DNA of 64,000 nt, from assembly GCF_004000805.1 (NCBI RefSeq), contig NZ_BILY01000020.1:1-64000 (forward strand), written 5' to 3'. A program made the position numbers and the translations under genes. Below are positions 36,300 to 44,985 of this stretch, piece by piece. The first letter of the stretch is position 1. Every line of letters starts with the position of its first letter. This DNA is from Paenibacillus glycanilyticus NBRC 16618. Lineage in GTDB: Bacteria > Bacillota > Bacilli > Paenibacillales > Paenibacillaceae. A model generated the notes under the pieces. It made no database searches, was not told where the DNA came from, and saw only the letters and a list, made by a program, of their open reading frames with translations.

Positions 36300-37545
36300 A
36301 ACGATCCCTCCCGATCTGAGCTGCAGCTTTATCGTTTGTTCCAACCATGGCAACGGCAAACGGCACGGACAGCATGCGCTCTGTTACTTCCCGTACATCC
36401 TTCATCGTAACGTTGTCGATGCGTTGCAGCATTTCGTCCAGCGTAAAGTGTCTTCCGATCATTAACTCGTTTTTGCCCAGACGGTTCATCCGGCTGCTTG
36501 TGCTCTCAAGGCTTAGGATCAAACTGCCTTTCAGCTGCTCTTTCCCGCGATGAAGCTCTTCGTCGCTAAGTCCTTTCACCGAAAGCTCTTCCATCTGCTC
36601 TAGGGTCAGATCAAGCACTTCCTTCGTCTGCTTGGGCGCTGTTCCCGCATAGACCGTGAACAATCCGCTGTCTGCATAAGACGTATGATACGAATAGACC
36701 GAATAAGCCAAGCCCCGCTTCTCGCGGATTTCCTGGAACAGTCTCGAGCTCATTCCCCCGCCAAGCGCATTATTCAACAAAATCATGGCATAGAGCTGCG
36801 GGTCTGAATTAGAACAGCCGGGGAATGTAAGACAGAGATGGTTCTGCTCCGTCTTCTTCTTGTAATAAACGTATTCGCCGTGGAAGGTTGGGGCCGTTAC
36901 AATGCCACTCTTCCCTTTGTTCTGGAAGCGGCCGAAGTATTGCTCGAGGAGTGCCAGAAGCTTGGTTTCCTCCACGTTGCCGGCAACGCTGATCACCGTA
37001 TTTTCAATCGTATATGTATCATTCATATAACCGCGCAGCGATTCGGAATTCATGGCTGCTAGGCGTTCTTCCAGACCAAGAATCGAGTATGCAAGCGGAT
37101 GATCGCCATAGGCTGCACGGGAAGCCTCATCATGAACCTTGTCATCCGGCGTATCTTCGTACATGGAAATTTCTTCAAGGATTACGTTTTTCTCTTTCGC
37201 CAGTTCTTCCGCATCCAGCTTGGATTCGAAGAACATATCCGAAAGTGCGTCTACCGCAAGCGGCAGATGCTCATCCAACACCTTCGCGAAATAGCAAGTG
37301 TATTCTTTGGACGTAAAAGCATTTACGTTGCCGCCAATCCCGTCAAACAGATCGGCAATGTCTTTTGCTGTGCGGCCGTTGGTGCCTTTAAACAGCATGT
37401 GCTCGACAAAATGGGAAACCCCGTTGTTCTCGGGAGTTTCATTCCGGGAACCGGTCTTTACCCAAATGCCGAAGGAAACCGACCGAAATGTCGGCAAATA
37501 TTCCACAACGACGCGGAGGCCATTGCTGAGCGTATATTTATTCAC
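36280..37545 (-). CDS. mlpA: M16 family zinc peptidase MlpA (YmxG)
   Basis: Processing-peptidase-like enzyme with HFVEH at 45-49 and the third ligand in [11 protein letters not shown]. The 421-residue, two-domain protein includes the Gly-rich [19 protein letters not shown]. subtilis MlpA (ymxG) sits at this place, between ylxY and the spoVF genes. The GTG start is supported by AGGAGG. A three-copy tandem repeat lies directly upstream. Confidence 0.94.
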   Translation of the reverse strand: MNKYTLSNGLRVVVEYLPTFRSVSFGIWVKTGSRNETPENNGVSHFVEHMLFKGTNGRTAKDIADLFDGIGGNVNAFTSKEYTCYFAKVLDEHLPLAVDALSDMFFESKLDAEELAKEKNVILEEISMYEDTPDDKVHDEASRAAYGDHPLAYSILGLEERLAAMNSESLRGYMNDTYTIENTVISVAGNVEETKLLALLEQYFGRFQNKGKSGIVTAPTFHGEYVYYKKKTEQNHLCLTFPGCSNSDPQLYAMILLNNALGGGMSSRLFQEIREKRGLAYSVYSYHTSYADSGLFTVYAGTAPKQTKEVLDLTLEQMEELSVKGLSDEELHRGKEQLKGSLILSLESTSSRMNRLGKNELMIGRHFTLDEMLQRIDNVTMKDVREVTERMLSVPFAVAMVGTNDKAAAQIGRDRFVSNSV

Positions 37546-37560
37546 TTGGTATCCTCCTAA

Positions 37561-37740
37561 AATGAATTGCCATACAGAGGTTGGTTAACAACCGTATGCG
37601 GTGATTCATGCTTCGTAAGCATTAGCTTAATGAATTGCCATACAGAGGTTGATTAACAACCGTATGTGGTGATTCATGCTTCGCAAGCATTAGCTTAATG
37701 AATTGCCGCATGATTCATGCTTCGTAAGCATGAGCCGAAG
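37561..37740. repeat. Tandem 68-bp repeat, two full copies and one shortened
   Basis: Copies begin at 37561, 37629 and 37697 (period 68) with AATGAATTGCC. The first two differ at only a few bases; the third has lost the middle. Each full copy can form two hairpins: CATAC..GGTTG/CAACC..GTATG and ATGCTT/AAGCAT. It fills most of the space between mlpA and the deacetylase gene. Confidence 0.9.
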
Positions 37741-37773
37741 ATGAATGATTTCACTATAACAAATTTAGGGAAT

Positions 37774-38772
37774 CTACTCAACCGCAGAAGGCAGCCGGTT
37801 TGGCGACAGCGTTTCGCTCACCGTACCCAGCGCGTATCCTTGACGCTTCGCTTCCCGTATCATGCCTGTCAGCGCATCTCTAGAAGAGGCGGTCGGATGC
37901 ATAAGAATCAATGCTCCGGGCTCCAGCTTGGAGGAAATTTTCTGAATGATCCAATCCGGGGACGGCTTGCGCCAATCCACCGTATCAATCGTCCACATAA
38001 CCGTCATTAAACCTTGTTCGCTGGCAACCTGAACGGTGGTCTGGTTGTACGAACCGGAAGGCGGAGCGAACCATTTGTTCTGCGCGCCTAGCGTTCCCTT
38101 TATCAAATCCTCGGTACGGGAAATTTGCGTATACTGGGATTGTCTATTTAACGTTTTCATGTCGGGGTGCGAATACGCATGATTCGAAATTTCATGTCCC
38201 CGATCCTGAATCTGCTTCGCAACATCCGGATATTTCTTTAGCCAGGAGCCGTCCAGGAAAAAGGTTGCCTTCACGTTTTCTTTTTCGAAGGTGTTCAAAA
38301 TAGCCGGGAGATATTCGTTCCCCCAAGCGACGTTAACCATGATCGCAATCATTTTCTTGTTCGGATTGCCCTTATAGATCGGCCATGGTCCCAAATCCTT
38401 CAAAGAAATTTTCGGAGGAATCTCTTTGTATACATACTGAATAGGCGTCGTTTTACCGCTTGCAAGCGTTTGTTGATACGTTTTTTCGACATCGACTTCC
38501 AGCCCGTTATAACCGGGAATCGCTTTCCACACCCGGTCAATCCGCGCATCAATGGGTTCAACATAGCGCTGCTGGGCCTCTGCTTCTATTGTTTCCCGCA
38601 GCTTCGCCTTTTCCTCATCGGAAATAGCGGATTCTGTCCCCGTAACAATAGCTTCCTGCCCTTTTACTGCTTGAATATAATCCATGACACCCCCGACATT
38701 CAGCCGGATAAAAACAAACAGTACGATAAAGGAAGCGCAAAGCCCGATGATTTTATTCCGCATACGCATCAT
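37774..38772 (-). CDS. YlxY-type polysaccharide-deacetylase-like protein, catalytic Asp pair absent
   Basis: NodB-homology protein anchored by an N-terminal helix (about 7-25), 332 residues. The zinc-histidine motif SNHAYSH and later SGSYNQTT and LEPGALILMHP are present. Where active deacetylases have TFDDG, this one reads MVNVAWG, so the catalytic base and a metal ligand are missing; B. subtilis YlxY, at the same locus, is probably similar. Deacetylase activity is doubtful. The start has GGAG 5 nt away, and that site lies in a pairing arm of a structured leader. Confidence 0.88.
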   Translation of the reverse strand: MMRMRNKIIGLCASFIVLFVFIRLNVGGVMDYIQAVKGQEAIVTGTESAISDEEKAKLRETIEAEAQQRYVEPIDARIDRVWKAIPGYNGLEVDVEKTYQQTLASGKTTPIQYVYKEIPPKISLKDLGPWPIYKGNPNKKMIAIMVNVAWGNEYLPAILNTFEKENVKATFFLDGSWLKKYPDVAKQIQDRGHEISNHAYSHPDMKTLNRQSQYTQISRTEDLIKGTLGAQNKWFAPPSGSYNQTTVQVASEQGLMTVMWTIDTVDWRKPSPDWIIQKISSKLEPGALILMHPTASSRDALTGMIREAKRQGYALGTVSETLSPNRLPSAVE

Positions 38773-38774
38773 TC

Positions 38775-38868
38775 CAGCTCCTACCTATCGATATAGGCCA
38801 CCTATTATGGCTAATGCAGGCATAGCTTATCCATACGCCTGCGCTTGTCTAATAGGTATGTGGAGCTG
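38775..38868 (-). promoter_or_regulatory. Structured leader that can sequester the deacetylase ribosome-binding site
   Basis: Nested inverted repeats: CAGCTCC/GGAGCTG (38775-38781 with 38862-38868), CCTATTA/TAATAGG (38801-38807 with 38850-38856) and GCAGGC/GCCTGC (38816-38821 with 38837-38842). On the minus-strand transcript the last outer arm contains the GGAG ribosome-binding site. Confidence 0.65.
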
Positions 38869-38899
38869 GACGAGATTATGCGCATAAAAGGCAAAACAA

Positions 38900-38928
38900 A
38901 AAGAAGACAGTCACGGATCTGTCTCTTT
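38900..38928 (-). terminator. Second terminator behind pnp
   Basis: AAAGAAGACAG (38900-38910) with CTGTCTCTTT (38919-38928), then a T-rich tail on the minus strand. Near-duplicate of the hairpin at 38944-38970. Confidence 0.8.
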
Positions 38929-38943
38929 GTTCTGGCAAAACAA

Positions 38944-38970
38944 AAAGAGACAGATCAAATCTGGCTCTTT
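38944..38970 (-). terminator. First terminator behind pnp
   Basis: AAAGAGACAGA (38944-38954) with TCTGGCTCTTT (38960-38970), then TTTTGTTTTG on the minus strand, 30 bp behind the pnp stop. Confidence 0.85.
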
Positions 38971-38999
38971 GCTGCCTTGCTTATAGAAGCGCAGTAGAA

Positions 39000-41096
39000 T
39001 TACTGCGCCGGAACTTGTGGAGTCAGAACAGCTTTGCGGGACAGATTGATACGGCCCTGCTGATCGATTTCCGTAACTTTAACCGTAATTTGGTCGCCAA
39101 TCGCAACAACGTCTTCTACCTTCGCTACGCGCTCAGTGGACAGCTGCGAGATATGAACGAGACCGTCTTTGTTCGGCAGAATTTCAACAAACGCACCGAA
39201 TTTCTCAATACGTTTAACTGTTCCGAGATAGACCTCGCCAATAACGACTTCTTTTACGATACCCTCGATGATGGCCTTCGCTTTTTGATTCATCTCTTCG
39301 TTCGAAGAAGCGATAAAGACCATACCATCCTGCTCGATATCGATTTTTACGCCGGTTTCTTCAATAATTTTATTGATGATTTTACCGCCGGAGCCGATAA
39401 CGTCGCGGATCTTATCAGGGTTGATACGAAGGGTAAGGATCTTCGGAGCGTATTGCGACAGGCTCGAACGCGACTCGGACATAACAGCCGTCATTTTACC
39501 GAGAATGTGCATACGGCCAATACGGGCTTGTTCCAGTGCCTGCGACAAGATCGCACGGTCGATTCCGTTAATTTTGATATCCATTTGAATAGCTGTAACA
39601 CCTTGGGCAGTACCTGCAACTTTAAAGTCCATGTCGCCAAGATGATCTTCCATCCCTTGAATATCGGACAGGATCGAGAAGTGGTCTCCGTCTTTGATCA
39701 GACCCATTGCAATACCGGCTACCGGGGCTTTAATTGGTACGCCTGCATCCATCATAGCGAGCGTGCTCGCGCAAATACTTGCCTGCGAAGTCGAACCGTT
39801 CGATTCGAGAACTTCGGAAACCAGACGGATGGTGTAAGGGAATTCCGTTTCGGATGGAATAACCTTCGAGAGCGCGCGTTCGCCAAGTGCGCCGTGACCA
39901 ATCTCGCGGCGGCCAGGAGGACGCAGAGGACGGGCTTCGCCCACGCTGAATGGCGGGAAGTTGTAATGATGCATGAAGCGTTTCGTCTCTTCCGGGCTAA
40001 TGCCGTCCAGGATTTGAACATCGCCAAGCGCACCAAGCGTACAGATACTGAGCGCCTGTGTTTGTCCACGTGTAAACAAGCCGGAGCCATGCGTACGCGG
40101 CAGCAGAGCAACATCACACTCAATTGGACGGATCTCTTCGAGAGCGCGGCCGTCAGGACGGACTTTATCATGCGTAATCAATCGGCGTACTTCTTCTTTG
40201 ACGATGTCATACAGTACTTCCTTCACATCGGCAAGAAGCTCTGGAGTTTCGGCATACACTTCTTCAAAATGAGCAACGGTGTCACCGTTAACAGCGTCAA
40301 TCGCATCTTGACGTGCATGCTTCTCCGGAATACGGATCGCTTCAACCAGCCTGTCCGAAGCAAAAGCACGAACGGCGGCATTCACTTCAGCGTTAACCGC
40401 GTGAAGTTTTACTTCCATTTTTGGTTTGCCCGCAGCGGCTTGCAATTCTTCGATCGTAGCGACGATTTTCTTGATCTCGTCATGCCCGAACATAATCGCT
40501 TCCAGCATCACGTCTTCCGCAACTTCATTACCCTCTGCTTCTACCATCATGATTGCGTCTTTTGTGCCGGCAACCGTCACGAAGATTTCGGTCTCCGCTT
40601 CTTGCTCCACCGTCGGGTTAATGATGAATTGACCATTGATTCGACCTACATTTACACCGCCGATTGGACCGTTAAATGGTACGTCGGAAATGCTCAATGC
40701 CGCGGAAGTACCAATCATTGCCGCGATTTCCGGCGTGCAGTTCTGGTCTACGCTCATTACGATATTAGCTACTTGTACATCGTTACGGAAGCCTTCCGGA
40801 AACAGCGGACGAATCGGACGGTCAGTCAAACGGCTGCTCAGGATCGCTTTCTCGCTAGGACGTCCTTCGCGCTTGATAAATCCGCCAGGGATTTTGCCAA
40901 CCGCATATAAACGTTCTTCATAGTTAACAGTAAGCGGGAAGAAATCGAGGTCTTTCGGTTCAGCCGAAGCCGTTACCGTACAAAGAACGACGGTATCCCC
41001 GTAGCGTACCGTTACTGCTGCATTAGCTTGCTTCGCCAAACGGCCTGTTTCCAGAACAAGCGGTCTGCCGCCTAATAACATCTCTACTCGTTGCAA
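39000..41096 (-). CDS. pnp: Polyribonucleotide nucleotidyltransferase (PNPase)
   Basis: Phosphorolytic 3'-5' exoribonuclease and RNA polymerase of nucleoside diphosphates. In 698 residues: two RNase PH domains (core [22 protein letters not shown]), then KH ([13 protein letters not shown]) and S1 ([18 protein letters not shown]) domains. The TTG start at 41096 has AGGAGG 8 nt upstream. It follows rpsO across a terminator and ends in two tandem terminators. Confidence 0.97.
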   Translation of the reverse strand: MQRVEMLLGGRPLVLETGRLAKQANAAVTVRYGDTVVLCTVTASAEPKDLDFFPLTVNYEERLYAVGKIPGGFIKREGRPSEKAILSSRLTDRPIRPLFPEGFRNDVQVANIVMSVDQNCTPEIAAMIGTSAALSISDVPFNGPIGGVNVGRINGQFIINPTVEQEAETEIFVTVAGTKDAIMMVEAEGNEVAEDVMLEAIMFGHDEIKKIVATIEELQAAAGKPKMEVKLHAVNAEVNAAVRAFASDRLVEAIRIPEKHARQDAIDAVNGDTVAHFEEVYAETPELLADVKEVLYDIVKEEVRRLITHDKVRPDGRALEEIRPIECDVALLPRTHGSGLFTRGQTQALSICTLGALGDVQILDGISPEETKRFMHHYNFPPFSVGEARPLRPPGRREIGHGALGERALSKVIPSETEFPYTIRLVSEVLESNGSTSQASICASTLAMMDAGVPIKAPVAGIAMGLIKDGDHFSILSDIQGMEDHLGDMDFKVAGTAQGVTAIQMDIKINGIDRAILSQALEQARIGRMHILGKMTAVMSESRSSLSQYAPKILTLRINPDKIRDVIGSGGKIINKIIEETGVKIDIEQDGMVFIASSNEEMNQKAKAIIEGIVKEVVIGEVYLGTVKRIEKFGAFVEILPNKDGLVHISQLSTERVAKVEDVVAIGDQITVKVTEIDQQGRINLSRKAVLTPQVPAQ

Positions 41097-41110
41097 ACGT
41101 ATTCCCTCCT

Positions 41111-41157
41111 AAAAAAAGTAATGAAGCCACACTTGCTTCATGAGCAAGCATGTGCTT
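41111..41157 (-). promoter_or_regulatory. Candidate attenuator in the pnp leader
   Basis: On the minus strand ATGAAGC (41135-41141) pairs with GCTTCAT (41121-41127), followed after three bases by seven T (complement of 41111-41117) and then the ribosome-binding site. An upstream AAGC/GCTT arm pair (41146-41157) extends into an overlapping alternative stem, the layout of an attenuator. Confidence 0.45.
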
Positions 41158-41239
41158 AAAGTCGTAGTTATGTAACCATTGGTTTTCATTACATTCGTGA
41201 ACAGGGCTGATATATCCTGCTGAATGTTGTGATATTACA

Positions 41240-41300
41240 AAAAGCAACCCGATTCTGCCGGTTCCGGTAGCCCGGACGGCAAGACAACCAGGTTGCTTTT
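41240..41300 (-). terminator. Terminator of rpsO
   Basis: AAAAGCAACC (41240-41249) and GGTTGCTTTT (41291-41300) close a longer structured stem; five T follow on the minus strand. Confidence 0.8.
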
Positions 41301-41313
41301 CATGAAACATGTT

Positions 41314-41583
41314 CTAGCGGCGAAGGCCGAGTTTTTCGATCAATGCGCTGTAACGTTTAACATCTTTGTTTTTCAGGTATGCCAACAGCTTACGGCGTTG
41401 ACCTACCATCTTGAGCAGACCACGGCGGGAATGATGATCTTTCTTGTGCTCCCGCAAGTGTTGCGTCAAGTTCACGATGTTTTCCGTCAGGATAGCCACT
41501 TGAACTTCCGGGGAACCCGTGTCGCTCGCGTGTGTTTTGTGAGTCTCGATCAGTTGTGTTTTACGATCTTGTGTAATTGCCAT
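41314..41583 (-). CDS. rpsO: 30S ribosomal protein S15
   Basis: 89-residue primary binder of the 16S rRNA central domain. It begins [18 protein letters not shown] and carries the family signature from [20 protein letters not shown] to [16 protein letters not shown] precedes the ATG. It has its own promoter and a 110-nt leader that could carry an S15 autoregulatory structure, as known for other Bacillota; the leader pairing GAGAGC/GCTCTC is visible but not decisive. Confidence 0.98.
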   Translation of the reverse strand: MAITQDRKTQLIETHKTHASDTGSPEVQVAILTENIVNLTQHLREHKKDHHSRRGLLKMVGQRRKLLAYLKNKDVKRYSALIEKLGLRR

Positions 41584-41708
41584 CCTTGTTCACCTCCTAT
41601 TTCAGTTAATCGCCATTAGCCTCGAAACCGCCGGTGAGAGCTGATTTCCAAGCTAAGGTTCAAATGCGGTAGATAACGGACAAGCCGCTCTCGCCCACAA
41701 CGTTACCT

Positions 41709-41737
41709 AGTATAGCACAATGAAGAAGGCAAGTAAA
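41709..41737 (-). promoter_or_regulatory. Sigma-A promoter of rpsO
   Basis: TTTACT (41732-41737), 17 bp, TGC-TATACT (-10 at 41709-41714), with an extended -10, on the minus strand. Confidence 0.72.
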
Positions 41738-41746
41738 TGCCGCCGC

Positions 41747-42694
41747 TTAGGACAAACCAAAGAATTGCTTGGTTTGCTTCGCGTCTTCCCCAATCTGCTC
41801 GATTAATTCATGCACGGAACCAAACCTTTTCTCCGCACGGATAAAGGAATGGAACTCCAGCGTGATTGGTTCTCCGTAAATCTCTTGATGGAAATCGAAC
41901 AGATGCGCCTCTAATACGGGACGGATCTCTTCTTTGTTAAACGTCGGCTTCATTCCGTGATTAAGCACGCCGTAATAAGTTTTTCCTGCCACCTTGGCCT
42001 TGATGGCGAATACCCCTAGACAAGGCGTTACGTAAGGCTTGGACAAACCTACATTGGCTGTCGGGAAACCGATCGTTCTACCGCGGGCATCACCGTGCAC
42101 AACAATGCCTTCCACTTCATAAGGACGGCCAAGAAGAGTCGTTGCCAGCGCAATGTCACCCTTCTCCAGTGCGGCACGGATATACGTGCTGCTTACCTTC
42201 TCGCCATTCTCGTAAAGAGGCTCAACAATATCGACGGTAATATCGGGACTGCCCAGCGTCCTCATAAGTTCCGGATTGCCCATGCCTTTAGCGCCAAAGG
42301 TAAAATCAAAACCGACAATAACATGCGCGGCATGCAGAGGACGCAGCACTTCATCCACAAACTGCTGCGGACTGATTGCCGCAAAGGTCAGATCGAAATT
42401 CACGACAAGCATGATATCGACGCCAAGCTCGGCAAATAGAGCCCTCTTCTCTTCAGGCGGCGTCAAGCAGCTGAAATATTGATCGCCTTGTCCGAGAACC
42501 TCTTTCGGATGCGGCAGGAAGGTCATAACGGCAGACAAAGCCCCTGTATCCTTCGCTATTTGTACCGCCTGGGTAATTACGTTCCGATGGCCGCGGTGAA
42601 CACCGTCAAAATGTCCGATTGCCACGGCAAGCTTCTTGTTCTGAAGCAAAGCCGGGCATTCGGATAAAGGGTAATTAAGGGTTATAATTTCCAT
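41747..42694 (-). CDS. ribF: Bifunctional riboflavin kinase/FAD synthetase
   Basis: Makes FMN and FAD from riboflavin. In 315 residues, the N-terminal FAD-synthetase half has AIGHFDGVHRGHR and SSTYIR; the C-terminal kinase half has GRTIGFPTANVG and GVLNHGMKPTF. It follows truB after a 35-bp gap in the nusA-infB operon order. No FMN riboswitch is seen upstream. Confidence 0.97.
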   Translation of the reverse strand: MEIITLNYPLSECPALLQNKKLAVAIGHFDGVHRGHRNVITQAVQIAKDTGALSAVMTFLPHPKEVLGQGDQYFSCLTPPEEKRALFAELGVDIMLVVNFDLTFAAISPQQFVDEVLRPLHAAHVIVGFDFTFGAKGMGNPELMRTLGSPDITVDIVEPLYENGEKVSSTYIRAALEKGDIALATTLLGRPYEVEGIVVHGDARGRTIGFPTANVGLSKPYVTPCLGVFAIKAKVAGKTYYGVLNHGMKPTFNKEEIRPVLEAHLFDFHQEIYGEPITLEFHSFIRAEKRFGSVHELIEQIGEDAKQTKQFFGLS

Positions 42695-42729
42695 GCTGAT
42701 ACACCTGCAATTCCTCTATATAATCCCGG

Positions 42730-43632
42730 TTAGGAGAATACTTTCACCGGCTTAAGCGCCAATGCTTGATCATCGGCCTCAAAAATTCCGATAAAAGCAT
42801 CATTCTCGCCATATAGGCGTACGAGACTGCTGGAATCGAAGGAAGCGGCCATCCGATTGTACGGTATTTTCTGCCCTCGAAGCGCCATCTCGGTAACCGC
42901 TGCATTTGCTTGAACCCGCTGAAGATGATCAATCGCGATATCAGCCGGAAGCAATTTCTCCTCCAGCTTCCCTGCAGCCTGCAGCTCCTCCAGCTCTTCA
43001 ATCGTGACGCATTGCTCTCTCGTAATGCCTCCGGACATCGTCCGGGTAAGCTCAGCCATCGCAGCCGGAACGCCCAGCGCACGGCCGATATCTACGCATA
43101 ACGTACGGATATACGTACCTTTGGAGCAGATGACGGAAAAGGTGAATCGGGGCTTATCCGCGTCAAGAACCGCGTCAAGAAGATCAATCTGATGGATTGT
43201 CACTTTGCGTGATTTACGTTCAACGGTCTTGCCTTCCCTTGCGAGCTCATAGAGCCGTTTCCCGTCTACCTTCACGGCGGAGAACATCGGCGGAACCTGA
43301 TCGATCTCTCCAACAAAGCTTTGCAGCACCTGCAGCACCTGTTCTCTCGTAACCTTAATACCAGTCTGCTCTTCAAGGATTGTCCCCGTCAAGTCTTCCG
43401 TATCCGTAGCCGTACCTAGCTGAATAACGGCTTCGTAGGCTTTAGGCCTCTCTTGCAAATATTCAACCACCCTTGTGGATCTTCCGAGGCATAGCGGCAA
43501 TACTCCGGTAACCATCGGATCAAGAGTTCCCGCATGCCCGATACGCTTCATGCGAACGATTCGCCGTACTTTCGCCACTACATCATGCGAAGTCCAACCG
43601 GCAGGCTTCCATACGGCAATAATTCCGTCCAT
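42730..43632 (-). CDS. truB: tRNA pseudouridine-55 synthase
   Basis: Isomerises U55 in the T-loop of tRNAs. The catalytic Asp is Asp38 in GHAGTLDPMVTG; KRLYELAREGK and CSKGTYIRTLC follow. 300 residues including a short PUA-like C-terminus. The ATG directly abuts the nrnA stop (TAG ATG), so translation is coupled. Confidence 0.97.
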   Translation of the reverse strand: MDGIIAVWKPAGWTSHDVVAKVRRIVRMKRIGHAGTLDPMVTGVLPLCLGRSTRVVEYLQERPKAYEAVIQLGTATDTEDLTGTILEEQTGIKVTREQVLQVLQSFVGEIDQVPPMFSAVKVDGKRLYELAREGKTVERKSRKVTIHQIDLLDAVLDADKPRFTFSVICSKGTYIRTLCVDIGRALGVPAAMAELTRTMSGGITREQCVTIEELEELQAAGKLEEKLLPADIAIDHLQRVQANAAVTEMALRGQKIPYNRMAASFDSSSLVRLYGENDAFIGIFEADDQALALKPVKVFS

Positions 43633-44625
43633 CTATTCATTCAACGCCTTTCTGACCGCTTCAACAAGTTCCTGCATCGCTTCCGTAAGCGTCCCTTGCA
43701 TCCGGCAACCGGCTGCGCGGACATGTCCGCCGCCGCCCAACGCTTGAGCAATGGCCGCTACATTCGCTTTTCCCGCAGATCGAAGGCTTGCCTTAACTCC
43801 GCCATCTTCGGTTTCCTTGAAAAGAATCCCGACTTCCACACCGTCAATATTAAGCGCGTAATTGACGATCCCTTCCAGATCATCCGGCACAGCGCCTACC
43901 TCTTTCATATCATCCTTGCCGACATACAGCCAGCCGATTTGTTGATCATCCGTAAAGGTCAGTCTCGCCAAGCAGCGCTGAAGAAGCTTCAGCTTAGCCA
44001 TCGTCATTTTCTCAAGCAAATGATCGGCAAGCTGATGCCCCGGCGCACCATGAGAGAGCATTCGGGAAGCAACATCCATCACTTTTGGACTTGTATTGGA
44101 ATAACGGAAACCTCCGGTATCCGTAAGCAATCCGGTATAGATGGCCGTCGCGCATTCCACATCAATGCTCAAACCGGACAAATCAATCAGATCGAACAGG
44201 ATCTCGACTGTGGCCGCAGCGTCGGGACGAATGACATTAACCGCGCCAAACCCGTCGTTGGTCGGGTGATGGTCGATATTAAGTATTTTCGCATCCTGCG
44301 CAAACAAGGCTGAAACCTCGCCAATACGCCGAAAATCGGCGCAATCGACCGCAATGACATGCGTGTACGTTTGCCCCGGCTTATCTTTGCGATAGTTGAC
44401 GATTTGATCAAAGCCTCTTAAGTAGTTAAGCCGTGAAGGAGATTCTCCTTCATTGATCAGCGTTTTTGTTTTCCCCAATTGATCAAGCATCCAGCCAATA
44501 ACCGATGTAGAGCTGATCGCATCTCCATCGGGCTGCACGTGGGAGACGACCAAGAAGTCGTCTCCTTCCCGCATAAATGCAAGTGCAGCTTCAAGCTGTA
44601 GCCCGTAGTCAACGCCGGCCGTCAT
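43633..44625 (-). CDS. nrnA: DHH phosphoesterase, oligoribonuclease/pAp phosphatase NrnA
   Basis: Degrades 2-5 nt RNA and dephosphorylates 3'-phosphoadenosine 5'-phosphate. Motifs: [12 protein letters not shown] (28-39), [15 protein letters not shown] (DHH near 117) and the DHHA1 glycine motif [11 protein letters not shown]. The start overlaps the rbfA stop (ATGA). In B. subtilis nrnA is elsewhere, but rbfA-nrnA-truB is frequent in other Bacillota, where it joins ribosome maturation with RNA turnover. Confidence 0.94.
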   Translation of the reverse strand: MTAGVDYGLQLEAALAFMREGDDFLVVSHVQPDGDAISSTSVIGWMLDQLGKTKTLINEGESPSRLNYLRGFDQIVNYRKDKPGQTYTHVIAVDCADFRRIGEVSALFAQDAKILNIDHHPTNDGFGAVNVIRPDAAATVEILFDLIDLSGLSIDVECATAIYTGLLTDTGGFRYSNTSPKVMDVASRMLSHGAPGHQLADHLLEKMTMAKLKLLQRCLARLTFTDDQQIGWLYVGKDDMKEVGAVPDDLEGIVNYALNIDGVEVGILFKETEDGGVKASLRSAGKANVAAIAQALGGGGHVRAAGCRMQGTLTEAMQELVEAVRKALNE

Positions 44626-44978
44626 TGGCCTTTGTTCCCACGGTTGATTTCTTCAAGCAGCCCTTCGATACGGCTGCCATACTCGATGCTGCTGTCGAAC
44701 TTGAACAGCAGCTCCGGCGTATGACGGAGACGCATCCGCTTGCCAAGCTCAGAACGGAGATATCCGTTTGCTTTGCCAAGCGCTTTAAGGGTTTCTTCCT
44801 TCTGTTCTTCGCTGCCGAGTACGCTGAGGTAGACACGCGCCTGGGAAAGGTCGCTAGTCGCCTCAACACCCGTTACCGTAATAAATCCGATACGAGGATC
44901 CTTCAACTCGGTCTGGATAATTTGGCTCAGCTCTTTTTTAATCTGTTCGCCGACCCGTCCTACACGAATTTTAGCCAT
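44622..44978 (-). CDS. rbfA: Ribosome-binding factor A
   Basis: KH-like factor for late 30S maturation, 118 residues, starting [17 protein letters not shown] and containing [28 protein letters not shown] lies upstream. It follows infB by 7 bp; the ylxP gene usual at this point in B. subtilis is absent. Confidence 0.96.
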   Translation of the reverse strand: MAKIRVGRVGEQIKKELSQIIQTELKDPRIGFITVTGVEATSDLSQARVYLSVLGSEEQKEETLKALGKANGYLRSELGKRMRLRHTPELLFKFDSSIEYGSRIEGLLEEINRGNKGQ

Positions 44979-44985
44979 GCGTTAA

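Noticed and set aside
39015-40910. 631-residue open frame on the plus strand opposite pnp
   Set aside because: Antisense of a strongly conserved coding sequence; composition (Phe, Asn, Arg excess) is that of a reverse frame.
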